A stretch of 32,487 nucleotides of DNA from NCBI GenBank assembly GCA_023487645.1, contig JAMDBX010000075.1, positions 1 through 32,487 of the forward strand, read 5' to 3'. A model generated the notes under the pieces. That model had not been told where the DNA came from, did not search any database, and saw only the letters and a list, made by a program, of their open reading frames with translations. Source of the stretch: Patescibacteria group bacterium. Lineage in GTDB: Bacteria > Patescibacteria > Microgenomatia > Daviesbacterales > UBA10151. The translations under genes were made by a program, and so were the position numbers. Positions 6,853 to 13,131 of this stretch are shown here, one piece after another; positions within the stretch are counted from its first letter, which is position 1; each line of letters begins with the position of its first letter.

Positions 6853-7695
6853 ATGAAAATTTTAATTGTTGGTAATGGATTTGTCGGCAATAGATGTGCC
6901 CACGAGTGGAAGGATAGTCAACTTTCCTCAAAGCATATTGATAAGGTTGAGGATGCTTTGGAAATTTTGGATGAATACAAACCGGATGCCGTTTTAAATG
7001 CTGCCGGAGTCAGGGGTAAACCAAATGTTGATTGGTGTGAAACTCATCAAATGGAAACGATTTTAGGCAATACCCAACTTCCGATTATACTTGCTCAGGC
7101 CTGCCAGACGAGGGGTACTTATCTTTTACATATCGGTTCGGGATGTGTTTTTTATGGGCCTTCTCCTGATCCGAAAGGATGGAAGGAAGACGACTTTGGA
7201 AATCCTGTGGCAGTTTATTCCCGGTGTAAATTGGCGGCGGATTTAACCCTGTCGACATTGCCACACGTTGGGATTGCTCGGATCAGAATGCCGATGGATT
7301 ATCTTCCCTCCCCCTATAATATCATTGACAAACTGGCAACCTATGAAAAAATTATTGATGTGGAAAATAGTTTGACTGTCGTTGAAGATATGGTGGAAGT
7401 TTTTTACCAGTTGCTTCAAAAAAAAGCTTGCGGCATTTTTCATGTTACTAATCCAGGAACGATTAAGCATAAAGAAATTGTCGCTTTGTATGAAAAGCTT
7501 GTCGGTCCGACTAGGGTGAGAGAATGGGTTAGTGAGGAGGATTTAGTAAGAATGGGCTTGGCAAAAAAGGTTCGTTCGACTAATATTTTACAATCAGCAA
7601 ATTTGGAAAAAATCGGCATCTGGATGCGTCCGGCCAAAGAAGCAGCTCGGGCAACAATGGAAAGGTATGCCCAAGAAAAGAAAAAATTAAATTAA
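6853..7695 (+). CDS. dTDP-4-keto-6-deoxyglucose 3,5-epimerase/4-reductase (NRS/ER-like SDR)
   Basis: Likely converts dTDP-4-keto-6-deoxyglucose to dTDP-L-rhamnose in one polypeptide. In the 280 residues: Rossmann GNGFVG at 7-12, then NAAGVRGKPNVDWCETH at 49-65, GSGCVF at 95-100, YSRCK (Y122, K126), RIRMP at 143-147, and a late TNPGTIKHKEIV stretch. This combination closely matches my memory of plant NRS/ER (UER1, the C-terminal domain of RHM) and giant-virus homologues (NAAGVTGRPNVDWCESH, TGCIF, RVRMP), more than RmlD. C98 aligns with a cysteine implicated in epimerisation in the plant enzyme, as I recall. It follows rmlA and rmlB, and no rmlC is present in the window. Alternative: a reductase only, with rmlC elsewhere. 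Confidence 0.82.
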   Translation: MKILIVGNGFVGNRCAHEWKDSQLSSKHIDKVEDALEILDEYKPDAVLNAAGVRGKPNVDWCETHQMETILGNTQLPIILAQACQTRGTYLLHIGSGCVFYGPSPDPKGWKEDDFGNPVAVYSRCKLAADLTLSTLPHVGIARIRMPMDYLPSPYNIIDKLATYEKIIDVENSLTVVEDMVEVFYQLLQKKACGIFHVTNPGTIKHKEIVALYEKLVGPTRVREWVSEEDLVRMGLAKKVRSTNILQSANLEKIGIWMRPAKEAARATMERYAQEKKKLN

Positions 7696-7700
7696 TTATT

Positions 7701-8714
7701 ATGGCAAAGAAAAAAGCATTTATTACAGGTATAACAGGTCAGGACGGATCGTATTTAACAGAATTTTTGTTGGATAAAGGTTACAGGGTTGGTGGTTTAA
7801 TCAGACGCAACGCCTGCCATGATTTGGGAAATATTAAACATTTAAAGGATGAGGTAAAAATTTACCATGGGGATTTACAATCCCCGGATTCTGTAGCTTT
7901 AGCCCTTTATGATTTTCAACCGGATGAAATTTATAATTTAGCCGCCCAGTCTTCGCCCCTGGCTTCTTTTAATGATAAGATCGGCACGATGATGATTACC
8001 GGAATCGGGGCGGTCAATGTTTTTGAAAGAGCAAAGGCCATTGTCCCGAAAGCGCGTATTTATCAAGCCTCAACTTCGGAGCTGTTTGGAGCTCCTAAAG
8101 AAGTTCCGCAAACCGAGTCCACAGCATTGGTTCCGGCTAACCCTTACGCCGCCGCCAAAGAATATGCTCACCGCATGGCCCACATCGCCCGGGAGAGCAA
8201 AAATGGCTCCCAGTTTATTTCTTGCGGAATTCTTTTTAATCATGAAAGCCCGAGGCGGGGTTTAAATTTCGTTACCAGAAAAGTAACTGTGGCTGTAGCC
8301 TGTATTAAAAATAACCGGAAAGAAGGGATTCCTCTAAATGAAATGGGTGAGCCAATTGTGCAAAATGGTAAATTAAAATTAGGATATTTGGGATCAAAAA
8401 GGGATTGGGGTTACTCACCGGATTATGTAGAAGCGATGTGGCTAATGCTTCAACAAGACAAACCTGATGATTTTGTGATTGGCACAGGAGAGGTACATAC
8501 TGTCCAAGAACTTTGCGAGGAAGCATTCACTGTTGTAGACTTTAATTGGAAAGATTATGTAGTTACTGATCCGCATTTTATTCCTCCTGTTGAGACAGGC
8601 CCTTTGTGCGGTGATTACACTAAGGCTAAAAAAGTTTTAGGCTGGAAACCCAAAACAAACTTTAAAGAACTTATAAAAATTATGGTCTATGCAGATTTAG
8701 CCCGTTTTGCTTGA
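7701..8714 (+). CDS. gmd: GDP-mannose 4,6-dehydratase
   Basis: Extended SDR making GDP-4-keto-6-deoxy-D-mannose, precursor of fucose, D-rhamnose or perosamine. In the 337 residues: GITGQDGSYL at 10-19 (NADP-binding and Gmd signature), STSELFG at 124-130 with the dehydratase T125-S126-E127 region, catalytic Y149 and K153 in YAAAKEYAH, NHESPRRG at 180-187, and KRDWGYSPDYVEAMWLMLQ, all classic Gmd. The usual short loop before that last motif is lengthened (about 205-225). The late substrate segment reads PPVETGPLCGDYTKAKKVLGWKP. Starts 5 nt after the epimerase-reductase. The enzyme that would use its product is not in this window. Confidence 0.94.
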   Translation: MAKKKAFITGITGQDGSYLTEFLLDKGYRVGGLIRRNACHDLGNIKHLKDEVKIYHGDLQSPDSVALALYDFQPDEIYNLAAQSSPLASFNDKIGTMMITGIGAVNVFERAKAIVPKARIYQASTSELFGAPKEVPQTESTALVPANPYAAAKEYAHRMAHIARESKNGSQFISCGILFNHESPRRGLNFVTRKVTVAVACIKNNRKEGIPLNEMGEPIVQNGKLKLGYLGSKRDWGYSPDYVEAMWLMLQQDKPDDFVIGTGEVHTVQELCEEAFTVVDFNWKDYVVTDPHFIPPVETGPLCGDYTKAKKVLGWKPKTNFKELIKIMVYADLARFA

Positions 8715-8728
8715 GTGACTTTTTAAAA

Positions 8729-9910
8729 ATGAAAAAAGTTGTGGTAGTTTTGCCAACATATAATGAGAAGAAAAATCTGGAAGGTTTTGTTAAAAATGTT
8801 TTAGACCAGCAGCAGAAACTTCCGGGGTGGAGTATTGAAGTCCTTATATCTGACAGTTCATCACCCGATGGTACCGGAGAATTAGCGAAGGCACTTTCGT
8901 TAAAAAATCCCCGAGTTCATTATATTAATGTAGAAAGAGGATTGGGTGTGGGGATTATTAAAGGCCACCAATATTCTTTGGAACACTTTAAACCGGATGT
9001 AATGGCCCAACTGGATGCCGACGGACAGGTAGAGGTTGATGTGTTGCCCCGGCTGGTTGAGGCTATCGAACAGGGCTATGATTTGGCCCTGGGGTCTCGA
9101 TTTGTCAAAGAAGGGGAAAATCGGCTGTCTTTTTCCAGGAGATTTTTTAGTGCCGGTTCATCTTGGCTTTGCCGGATCATCATGGGGCCTTGGGCTATCC
9201 AGGAATTTACCAACTCGGCCCGGGCTTTTACTCCCCAACTTTTCAAAAAAATTAACCTCCAGCGGCTTCCCTGGAGGGAAAAAACTTTTATCATCCAGCC
9301 GGCTTTTTTAAATGAGGCTATATTGGCCGGGGCAAAATATAAAGAAGTTCCCTTGATCTTTAAAAACCGGGCAGAAGGTTATTCCAAAAATAAAGTGGTT
9401 AACTATACTTACGATGTTGTTACGTACTCCATTGATGCAAGGTTGCACAAATGGGGGGTTAATATCCCGTTTTTTAATCTGACAAGAAGGGCTAAAACAA
9501 TTTTTAAATTTAGCGCGGTGGGTTTGTCCGGCACCTTGATTGATTTTGTCTTCTATAATTTTTTCATCTCCTTTTTAGCTATGGCTCCGGCTACCTCTAA
9601 AGGATTTTCTACGGAAGTGGCAATTTTAAATAACTTTACCTTGAATAATGTTTGGACTTTTAAACATCGTAAAACTTCTACCAGTATTTGGCAAAAATTG
9701 GGAATCTTTAACTTAGTGAGTTTAGGAGGACTGGCCATCGGAGTGGTGATAGTGAAGTTTTTACATTCAATGTACGGTGACGGTTTTGCGAATTTTTTGG
9801 GTTTAAAATTTGCCTATTATAATATTTATTTCTTTGCTACTGTTCCTCCGGTGATGGTGTGGAATTTTACAGTCAACCACTATGTCACCTGGAGACACAA
9901 AGAAGAGTAA
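8729..9910 (+). CDS. GT2 polyprenyl-phosphate glycosyltransferase fused to GtrA domain
   Basis: N-terminal GT-A glycosyltransferase of the dolichol-phosphate-mannose synthase type, which would move a sugar from a nucleotide donor to polyprenyl phosphate. It is fused to a C-terminal GtrA-like membrane domain, proposed to flip such lipid-linked sugars. In 393 residues: VLPTYNEKKN near the start, SDSSSPDGTGE as donor-binding loop, DADGQ at 96-100 as the metal motif, and LGSRF. GtrA spans about 259-385, beginning FKFSAVGLSGTLIDF and containing NNFTLNNVWTF. I chose the ATG at 8729; an in-frame TTG at 8711 overlaps the gmd stop but adds an atypical leader. The same GT2-GtrA architecture occurs in archaea and actinobacteria. 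Confidence 0.9.
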   Translation: MKKVVVVLPTYNEKKNLEGFVKNVLDQQQKLPGWSIEVLISDSSSPDGTGELAKALSLKNPRVHYINVERGLGVGIIKGHQYSLEHFKPDVMAQLDADGQVEVDVLPRLVEAIEQGYDLALGSRFVKEGENRLSFSRRFFSAGSSWLCRIIMGPWAIQEFTNSARAFTPQLFKKINLQRLPWREKTFIIQPAFLNEAILAGAKYKEVPLIFKNRAEGYSKNKVVNYTYDVVTYSIDARLHKWGVNIPFFNLTRRAKTIFKFSAVGLSGTLIDFVFYNFFISFLAMAPATSKGFSTEVAILNNFTLNNVWTFKHRKTSTSIWQKLGIFNLVSLGGLAIGVVIVKFLHSMYGDGFANFLGLKFAYYNIYFFATVPPVMVWNFTVNHYVTWRHKEE

Positions 9911-9916
9911 TCTTAT

Positions 9917-10183
9917 TTATTCAGTTGGTGAGATAGCACGATCATTTTCAACTTTATCTAGACGTCTTTTGATACCGGTAATTTCTTGGTCAATATCTTC
10001 GTGTTGTTGGTAATGAGCTGTTTGTTCCTCTCTCATGGCTTTAACCTCTCCTAAAACGTTATCAACCATAGTCATTACCTCCCTCCAATCATTTTTGGTA
10101 GCCATTTCTTCCTGAAGTTTTTCTAAATCTTGTCTAGTAGTAAAAACCTCGGTCAATTTTTTAATATCATCTAGGGTTAACAT
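9917..10183 (-). CDS. Small coiled-coil protein, unknown
   Basis: 88 residues, highly charged and with heptad-like spacing (LEKLQEEMATKN, then VLGEVKAMREEQTAHYQQHEDIDQEITGIKRRLDKVE), so a coiled coil is likely over about 18-82. No membrane segment, signal or known domain. It ends 6 nt from the stop of the convergent GT2-GtrA gene. A TGA-TAATAT promoter element sits 9 nt before the ATG, giving at most a 2-3 nt leader. Function unknown. Confidence 0.7.
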   Translation of the reverse strand: MLTLDDIKKLTEVFTTRQDLEKLQEEMATKNDWREVMTMVDNVLGEVKAMREEQTAHYQQHEDIDQEITGIKRRLDKVENDRAISPTE

Positions 10184-10192
10184 GATTAACTT

Positions 10193-10201
10193 ATATTATC
10201 A
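10193..10201 (-). promoter_or_regulatory. Extended -10 promoter of the coiled-coil gene
   Basis: The minus strand reads TGA-TAATAT, followed by 9 nt and ATG. This implies a nearly leaderless transcript. No Shine-Dalgarno sequence is present in those 9 nt. Confidence 0.55.
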
Positions 10202-10423
10202 AAAAAATCCTTAGTTTCCAATTAGTCTATATTTGTGTTCCTACTTCAGACGCGAGAGGTAGATGTGTATATGAACTCTTAGCAGAGGACGGGGTTATGT
10301 CCCTAGATTTCTGGGACTAAAAATATCATATGATTATGTATACAAGAAAGGATAGCGCTATTGTGCCTCTTTCTAGATTATAGGAAAAACGAGATTTAAA
10401 CAAAAAGCAAAAAATTAACTTTT
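10202..10423. other. Intergenic stretch with two small inverted repeats
   Basis: No convincing gene. It holds GTCCC/GGGAC arms (10299-10303 and 10313-10317, 9-nt loop). Further on are AGAAAG/CTTTCT arms (10345-10350 and 10369-10374) that enclose a perfect 10-bp palindrome, ATAGCGCTAT (10352-10361). The second element lies about 50 nt downstream of the unknown gene that ends at 10424, so it could mark the end of that transcript, but no clear T-run follows on the minus strand. A small RNA cannot be excluded. Confidence 0.4.
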
Positions 10424-10807
10424 TTAAGGAAGTATTTTATAATCAGAGGAAGAAAAAGTTATCACTTCGGGTGTTGTTTTATGACGTATTCTTAATACAA
10501 CTCCAGGAAGAAAACTTGCAGCAGTAATATGTTCTCTGTTAATTTCATCATCGCTTAGCGTTACTCTTTTATCATTTTTTGTAATCTCTACCTCATTTGA
10601 ACTCAGTATAGAAATTCTCCTTTCTTCGTCAAATCTATTTAAAAAAGGAGTAAAACCCGTATCCCATATACAAGCTGAAATAAGAGCTCCTAAAAGCCCT
10701 CCCCAATCAACTTTTAATTTGCCAGCAAATTCAGTATCCTTGGGAATGTCGAAGCTTGATCCTAAAGGTAATTTATTAAGAAAATAAGCTCTTCCTTCTA
10801 TTGTCAT
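10424..10807 (-). CDS. Hypothetical protein
   Basis: Not recognised. From the ATG at 10807 it has 127 residues (MTIEGRAYFLNKL onward). Seen: a moderately hydrophobic patch (WGGLLGALISACIWDTGF) that could be a buried core or a weak membrane segment. A strand-rich second half follows (RISILSSNEVEITKNDKRVTLSDDE, then GVVLRIRHKTTPEVITFSSSDYKIL). An in-frame TTG 14 codons upstream (10849) is possible but unlikely, because an extended -10 (TGC-TAAAAT) lies inside that extension, 13 nt before the ATG. Weakly supported apart from the open frame and promoter. Confidence 0.6.
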   Translation of the reverse strand: MTIEGRAYFLNKLPLGSSFDIPKDTEFAGKLKVDWGGLLGALISACIWDTGFTPFLNRFDEERRISILSSNEVEITKNDKRVTLSDDEINREHITAASFLPGVVLRIRHKTTPEVITFSSSDYKILP

Positions 10808-10820
10808 TTTGTTAATTTGG

Positions 10821-10829
10821 ATTTTAGCA
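10821..10829 (-). promoter_or_regulatory. Extended -10 promoter of the hypothetical gene ending at 10424
   Basis: TGC-TAAAAT on the minus strand, identical to the tsaB element, ends 13 nt before the ATG at 10807. It predicts a leader of about 7 nt and argues against the upstream TTG start. Confidence 0.5.
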
Positions 10830-10886
10830 AAAATATAAGCTATAAGCAAAAAACACCTGAAGGGTATGAGAGTAATTTAAGGCTTT

Positions 10887-11621
10887 TTAATTTAATTTTA
10901 AGGGGTGGCCGTGGGAGTCAACCATATCATAAAAAGTTTTTTCCGGATCAGTATTCTCTTTAATCCAAGCTTTTAAATTGTCACTGACTAATTCCTTATA
11001 AAAATGTTGATGGTATTCATTCCAGATAGTAATAGTCCACCCAGGAGTATTCAACAAACGTTGTATTTGAATCCATGATTTAGGTAAGAGTCTAGCCCTA
11101 ACTGGAAAGGTAACCTCTTTTAAACCTTGGCAGATCTCAAGTGTCCGGTCAATGTCCTTTTTTGAATATGAGAAAAAACGTCCGGTAAAACCCAGGGATA
11201 GGACTCCGGCTGGGTAAAGTTTTTGGCATGTCTCAATGAAATTTTTAGCATCGAATTTAGTGTTAAGGCCTCTGAAAACATCTGCATTTAAAATAACCGG
11301 CTGTTTGAGATTTACTTGTAATAAAAGTTTTAAACAAGGGATAACAATCTCCGGATCTTTAAAATCCAGTTTAATTCCTTTATTGGATTGGCTTATTTTT
11401 AAAATCAACTCGTCATAGGTTAAATCTGTATAATCTCTAGGGTTATGCGCCAAAACCGGAGTTTTTTGAGAAGAGATATTTATATCCGATTCAATAAACA
11501 AAGACTCAGGGTTTTTTAAGGTTTCTTCTAATTTTGATCTTGTATTTACCCGGTGGGCCCAATTTATATCTCCGATATTTTTTATATGGTAATTTTTTTG
11601 AAAGAAATCTAATAAAGCCAT
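10887..11621 (-). CDS. FAM151/menorin-like protein (DUF2181)
   Basis: 244 residues resembling the DUF2181 domain of animal FAM151/menorin, a predicted TIM-barrel related to glycerophosphodiester phosphodiesterase/PLC-like enzymes. The recognisable pattern is: INWAHRVNTRSKLEETL at 19-35, FIESDINI at 42-49 (E44, D46), PVLAHNPRDYTDLTYDE at 55-71 (H59), KGIKLDFK at 81-88, VILNADVFRGLN at 109-120, and LSLGF at 141-145. H23, E44, D46 and H59 are plausible catalytic or metal residues by analogy with GDPD enzymes. No signal peptide or membrane segment is seen, so it is probably cytoplasmic. Its ATG is 6 nt after the DUF1653 gene stop, so the two form an operon. Substrate unknown. Confidence 0.78.
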   Translation of the reverse strand: MALLDFFQKNYHIKNIGDINWAHRVNTRSKLEETLKNPESLFIESDINISSQKTPVLAHNPRDYTDLTYDELILKISQSNKGIKLDFKDPEIVIPCLKLLLQVNLKQPVILNADVFRGLNTKFDAKNFIETCQKLYPAGVLSLGFTGRFFSYSKKDIDRTLEICQGLKEVTFPVRARLLPKSWIQIQRLLNTPGWTITIWNEYHQHFYKELVSDNLKAWIKENTDPEKTFYDMVDSHGHPLKLN

Positions 11622-11627
11622 AGCAAA

Positions 11628-11900
11628 TTATTTTTCAACCAGCTTAAACCTTATTACTTTTTGGCCGTTTACCTCGGGGTTTTCTAACCAGCTATCCAAA
11701 TCCCGGACAAAAATTAGATTTTTGTTATATTCTGCCTGGTAGATGACACAAATTTTATCACTAGCCTCCTGGATGGCTAACTCAATAACCTTATAAGTAT
11801 TTAGTGGATTTTTGTAATGAGTGTAAAAACCTCCAACTTTGATTAACCTTTTGGCCTGTTTTAGTTCATCTTCTAAAATTTGAGGATTTTTATGTGCCAT
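11628..11900 (-). CDS. DUF1653 family protein
   Basis: 90 residues. The segment 22-86 matches the DUF1653 pattern: a GGFYTHYKN opening (typically GxYRHYKG), a middle Y-V-I-E-L-A strand with a later VIYQAEY, FVRDLDSWLENPEVNGQKVIRF at the end. DUF1653 proteins are small SH3-like barrels of unknown function, often found beside nucleotide or sugar metabolism genes. A TGT-TATACT promoter element lies exactly 6 nt before the ATG. It leads a two-gene operon with the menorin-like gene. Confidence 0.85.
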   Translation of the reverse strand: MAHKNPQILEDELKQAKRLIKVGGFYTHYKNPLNTYKVIELAIQEASDKICVIYQAEYNKNLIFVRDLDSWLENPEVNGQKVIRFKLVEK

Positions 11901-11906
11901 AGATGG

Positions 11907-11915
11907 AGTATAACA
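11907..11915 (-). promoter_or_regulatory. Extended -10 promoter of the DUF1653 gene, predicted leaderless
   Basis: The minus strand reads TGT-TATACT, then exactly 6 nt (CCATCT), then ATG. The element lies directly after the stop of the upstream membrane gene. Confidence 0.7.
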
Positions 11916-11917
11916 AA

Positions 11918-13078
11918 TTAATTAAAAACAGAAAGGTTGGGGATTGGGGCTACATTGTTAATAATAAAATTTTGGGCATAAAGATAGATTCCTAAGGCTA
12001 CAATTGCCAGGACAATTTTAAACTCCTTGGAAACTAAAATTTTTTCAAAGGCAATCAGGATAAAGGGGGCAATTGGTAGGGTATAACGGGCAATATCCCG
12101 ATGGGCTACTAAAGTAGAGGCAAAAAGATAAATCAGGACAAATAGCCCTTCAGATATAAGTGAATTTTTTAGAAGTAGGAATCCTCCTAGAAATCCTAAA
12201 ATAAAAATATAGACAATATCTTCCAGCCAGATATCCCCTACCCAAAACTGGTTTTTGTTAAATACCTGAAAAGGAGGGAAAGTTAGGTGAATATTGTCCC
12301 CGGAGTGAAAATAAGCAAAAAAATCCCCCAGCTGGATTTTAAAGATGACAAAAATGGCCAGCAAAGTTAAGGGTACCAACAACAGGGGATAATAACTAAG
12401 TAAATCCTTGATGGCCTGGTTAATTTTCCCTCCCTTCAGGTTTTTATAAAGTGGATAAAGCATTAGGGCGGCAAATAAAAGAATTCCCGGCGGGCGGGTT
12501 AGTTGGGCAAAGCCGGCAAATGCAGCTGTTAACCAAAGAAATAAAGAGCGGGAAGAGGTTAAATATTTTTGAAAATAATAAATTGCCAAGATTGTAAAGA
12601 AGATAAATACTGGCTCAGGTGAGCCGATAGTATGGACAATCAACCACCGAGCGGGCAAAACCAGAAAAACTACAGACAGCCATAGCGGACGAGAGGTAAG
12701 TTTGAAGTCTTTAACTAAAAAATAAAAAGCAAAACTGGAAAGAATAGTAAATAAAATACTGACAAAAAGCATGGATTTTAAAAATCCTAAAAGTGGTGCA
12801 AAAAGGGCTATCAAAATCGGAAATCCGGGAAAGTGGGAAGGAAAATAAGTTGCAGGTAATGGTTGGGGGAGATGGGAAATAATAGCCGGATTGTAAAAAC
12901 TTTTAGCAATCACCACATATTCCAATCCGTCAAAATTACGGTAAATTATGGGAAAACCCTGGCTAAAATTTAGCCCGTAAAAAGAAGTAAGATGTAACAG
13001 ATAGGGCATCCAAATCAAAAAAGCGATGAGTAGGTTGATGCCTGCCAAAATTGCTAAATCTTTTAATGTTGCCTTCAC
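11918..13078 (-). CDS. GT-C-type membrane glycosyltransferase (PIG-V/PMT-like)
   Basis: 386 residues with about ten hydrophobic segments. The first extracytoplasmic loop contains NFDGLEYVVIAKSFY (D50-G51), resembling the WDG motif of PIG-V-like and related GT-C mannosyltransferases. Later come PSHFPGFPILIALFAPLLG, TIGSPEPVFIFF and QLTRPPGILL, typical of lipid-linked sugar-dependent GT-C enzymes. Expected role: transfer of a sugar from polyprenyl phosphate on the outer face. The start is GTG, supported by a TGC-TAACAT element exactly 6 nt upstream. It is divergent from the GT2 gene at 13132. Donor and acceptor unknown. Confidence 0.78.
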   Translation of the reverse strand: MKATLKDLAILAGINLLIAFLIWMPYLLHLTSFYGLNFSQGFPIIYRNFDGLEYVVIAKSFYNPAIISHLPQPLPATYFPSHFPGFPILIALFAPLLGFLKSMLFVSILFTILSSFAFYFLVKDFKLTSRPLWLSVVFLVLPARWLIVHTIGSPEPVFIFFTILAIYYFQKYLTSSRSLFLWLTAAFAGFAQLTRPPGILLFAALMLYPLYKNLKGGKINQAIKDLLSYYPLLLVPLTLLAIFVIFKIQLGDFFAYFHSGDNIHLTFPPFQVFNKNQFWVGDIWLEDIVYIFILGFLGGFLLLKNSLISEGLFVLIYLFASTLVAHRDIARYTLPIAPFILIAFEKILVSKEFKIVLAIVALGIYLYAQNFIINNVAPIPNLSVFN

Positions 13079-13084
13079 AACTTT

Positions 13085-13093
13085 ATGTTAGCA
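13085..13093 (-). promoter_or_regulatory. Extended -10 promoter of the GT-C gene, predicted leaderless
   Basis: TGC-TAACAT on the minus strand, then exactly 6 nt (AAAGTT), then GTG. It lies partly within the left arm of a perfect inverted repeat. Confidence 0.65.
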
Positions 13094-13114
13094 TAGAATC
13101 TTAATTCTATGCTA
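13089..13114. repeat. Perfect 11-bp inverted repeat in a divergent promoter
   Basis: Arms TAGCATAGAAT (13089-13099) and ATTCTATGCTA (13104-13114) are separated by CTTA. Each outer edge supplies the TGCTA start of an extended -10, one per strand, so the repeat brings two back-to-back promoters together. It could be an operator, or simply mirrored promoter sequence. Confidence 0.75.
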
Positions 13115-13118
13115 CACT
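13110..13118 (+). promoter_or_regulatory. Extended -10 promoter of the GT2 gene at 13132
   Basis: TGC-TACACT ends 13 nt before the first ATG at 13132, predicting a leader of about 7 nt. A second in-frame ATG follows at once at 13135. Confidence 0.5.
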
Positions 13119-13131
13119 ATGAACTAATAAT

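Noticed and set aside
8711..8728. TTG start at 8711 for the GT2-GtrA gene
   Set aside because: Adds six residues atypical for the family before MKKVVVVLPTYNE; the ATG at 8729 fits the conserved first strand.
10299..10317. Rho-independent terminator
   Set aside because: A 5-bp stem with a 9-nt loop and no following T-run on either strand.
11995..13070. Possible alternative coding on the opposite strand of the GT-C gene
   Set aside because: The minus-strand frame is continuous, strongly hydrophobic and preceded by a promoter; the other strand is full of stops.
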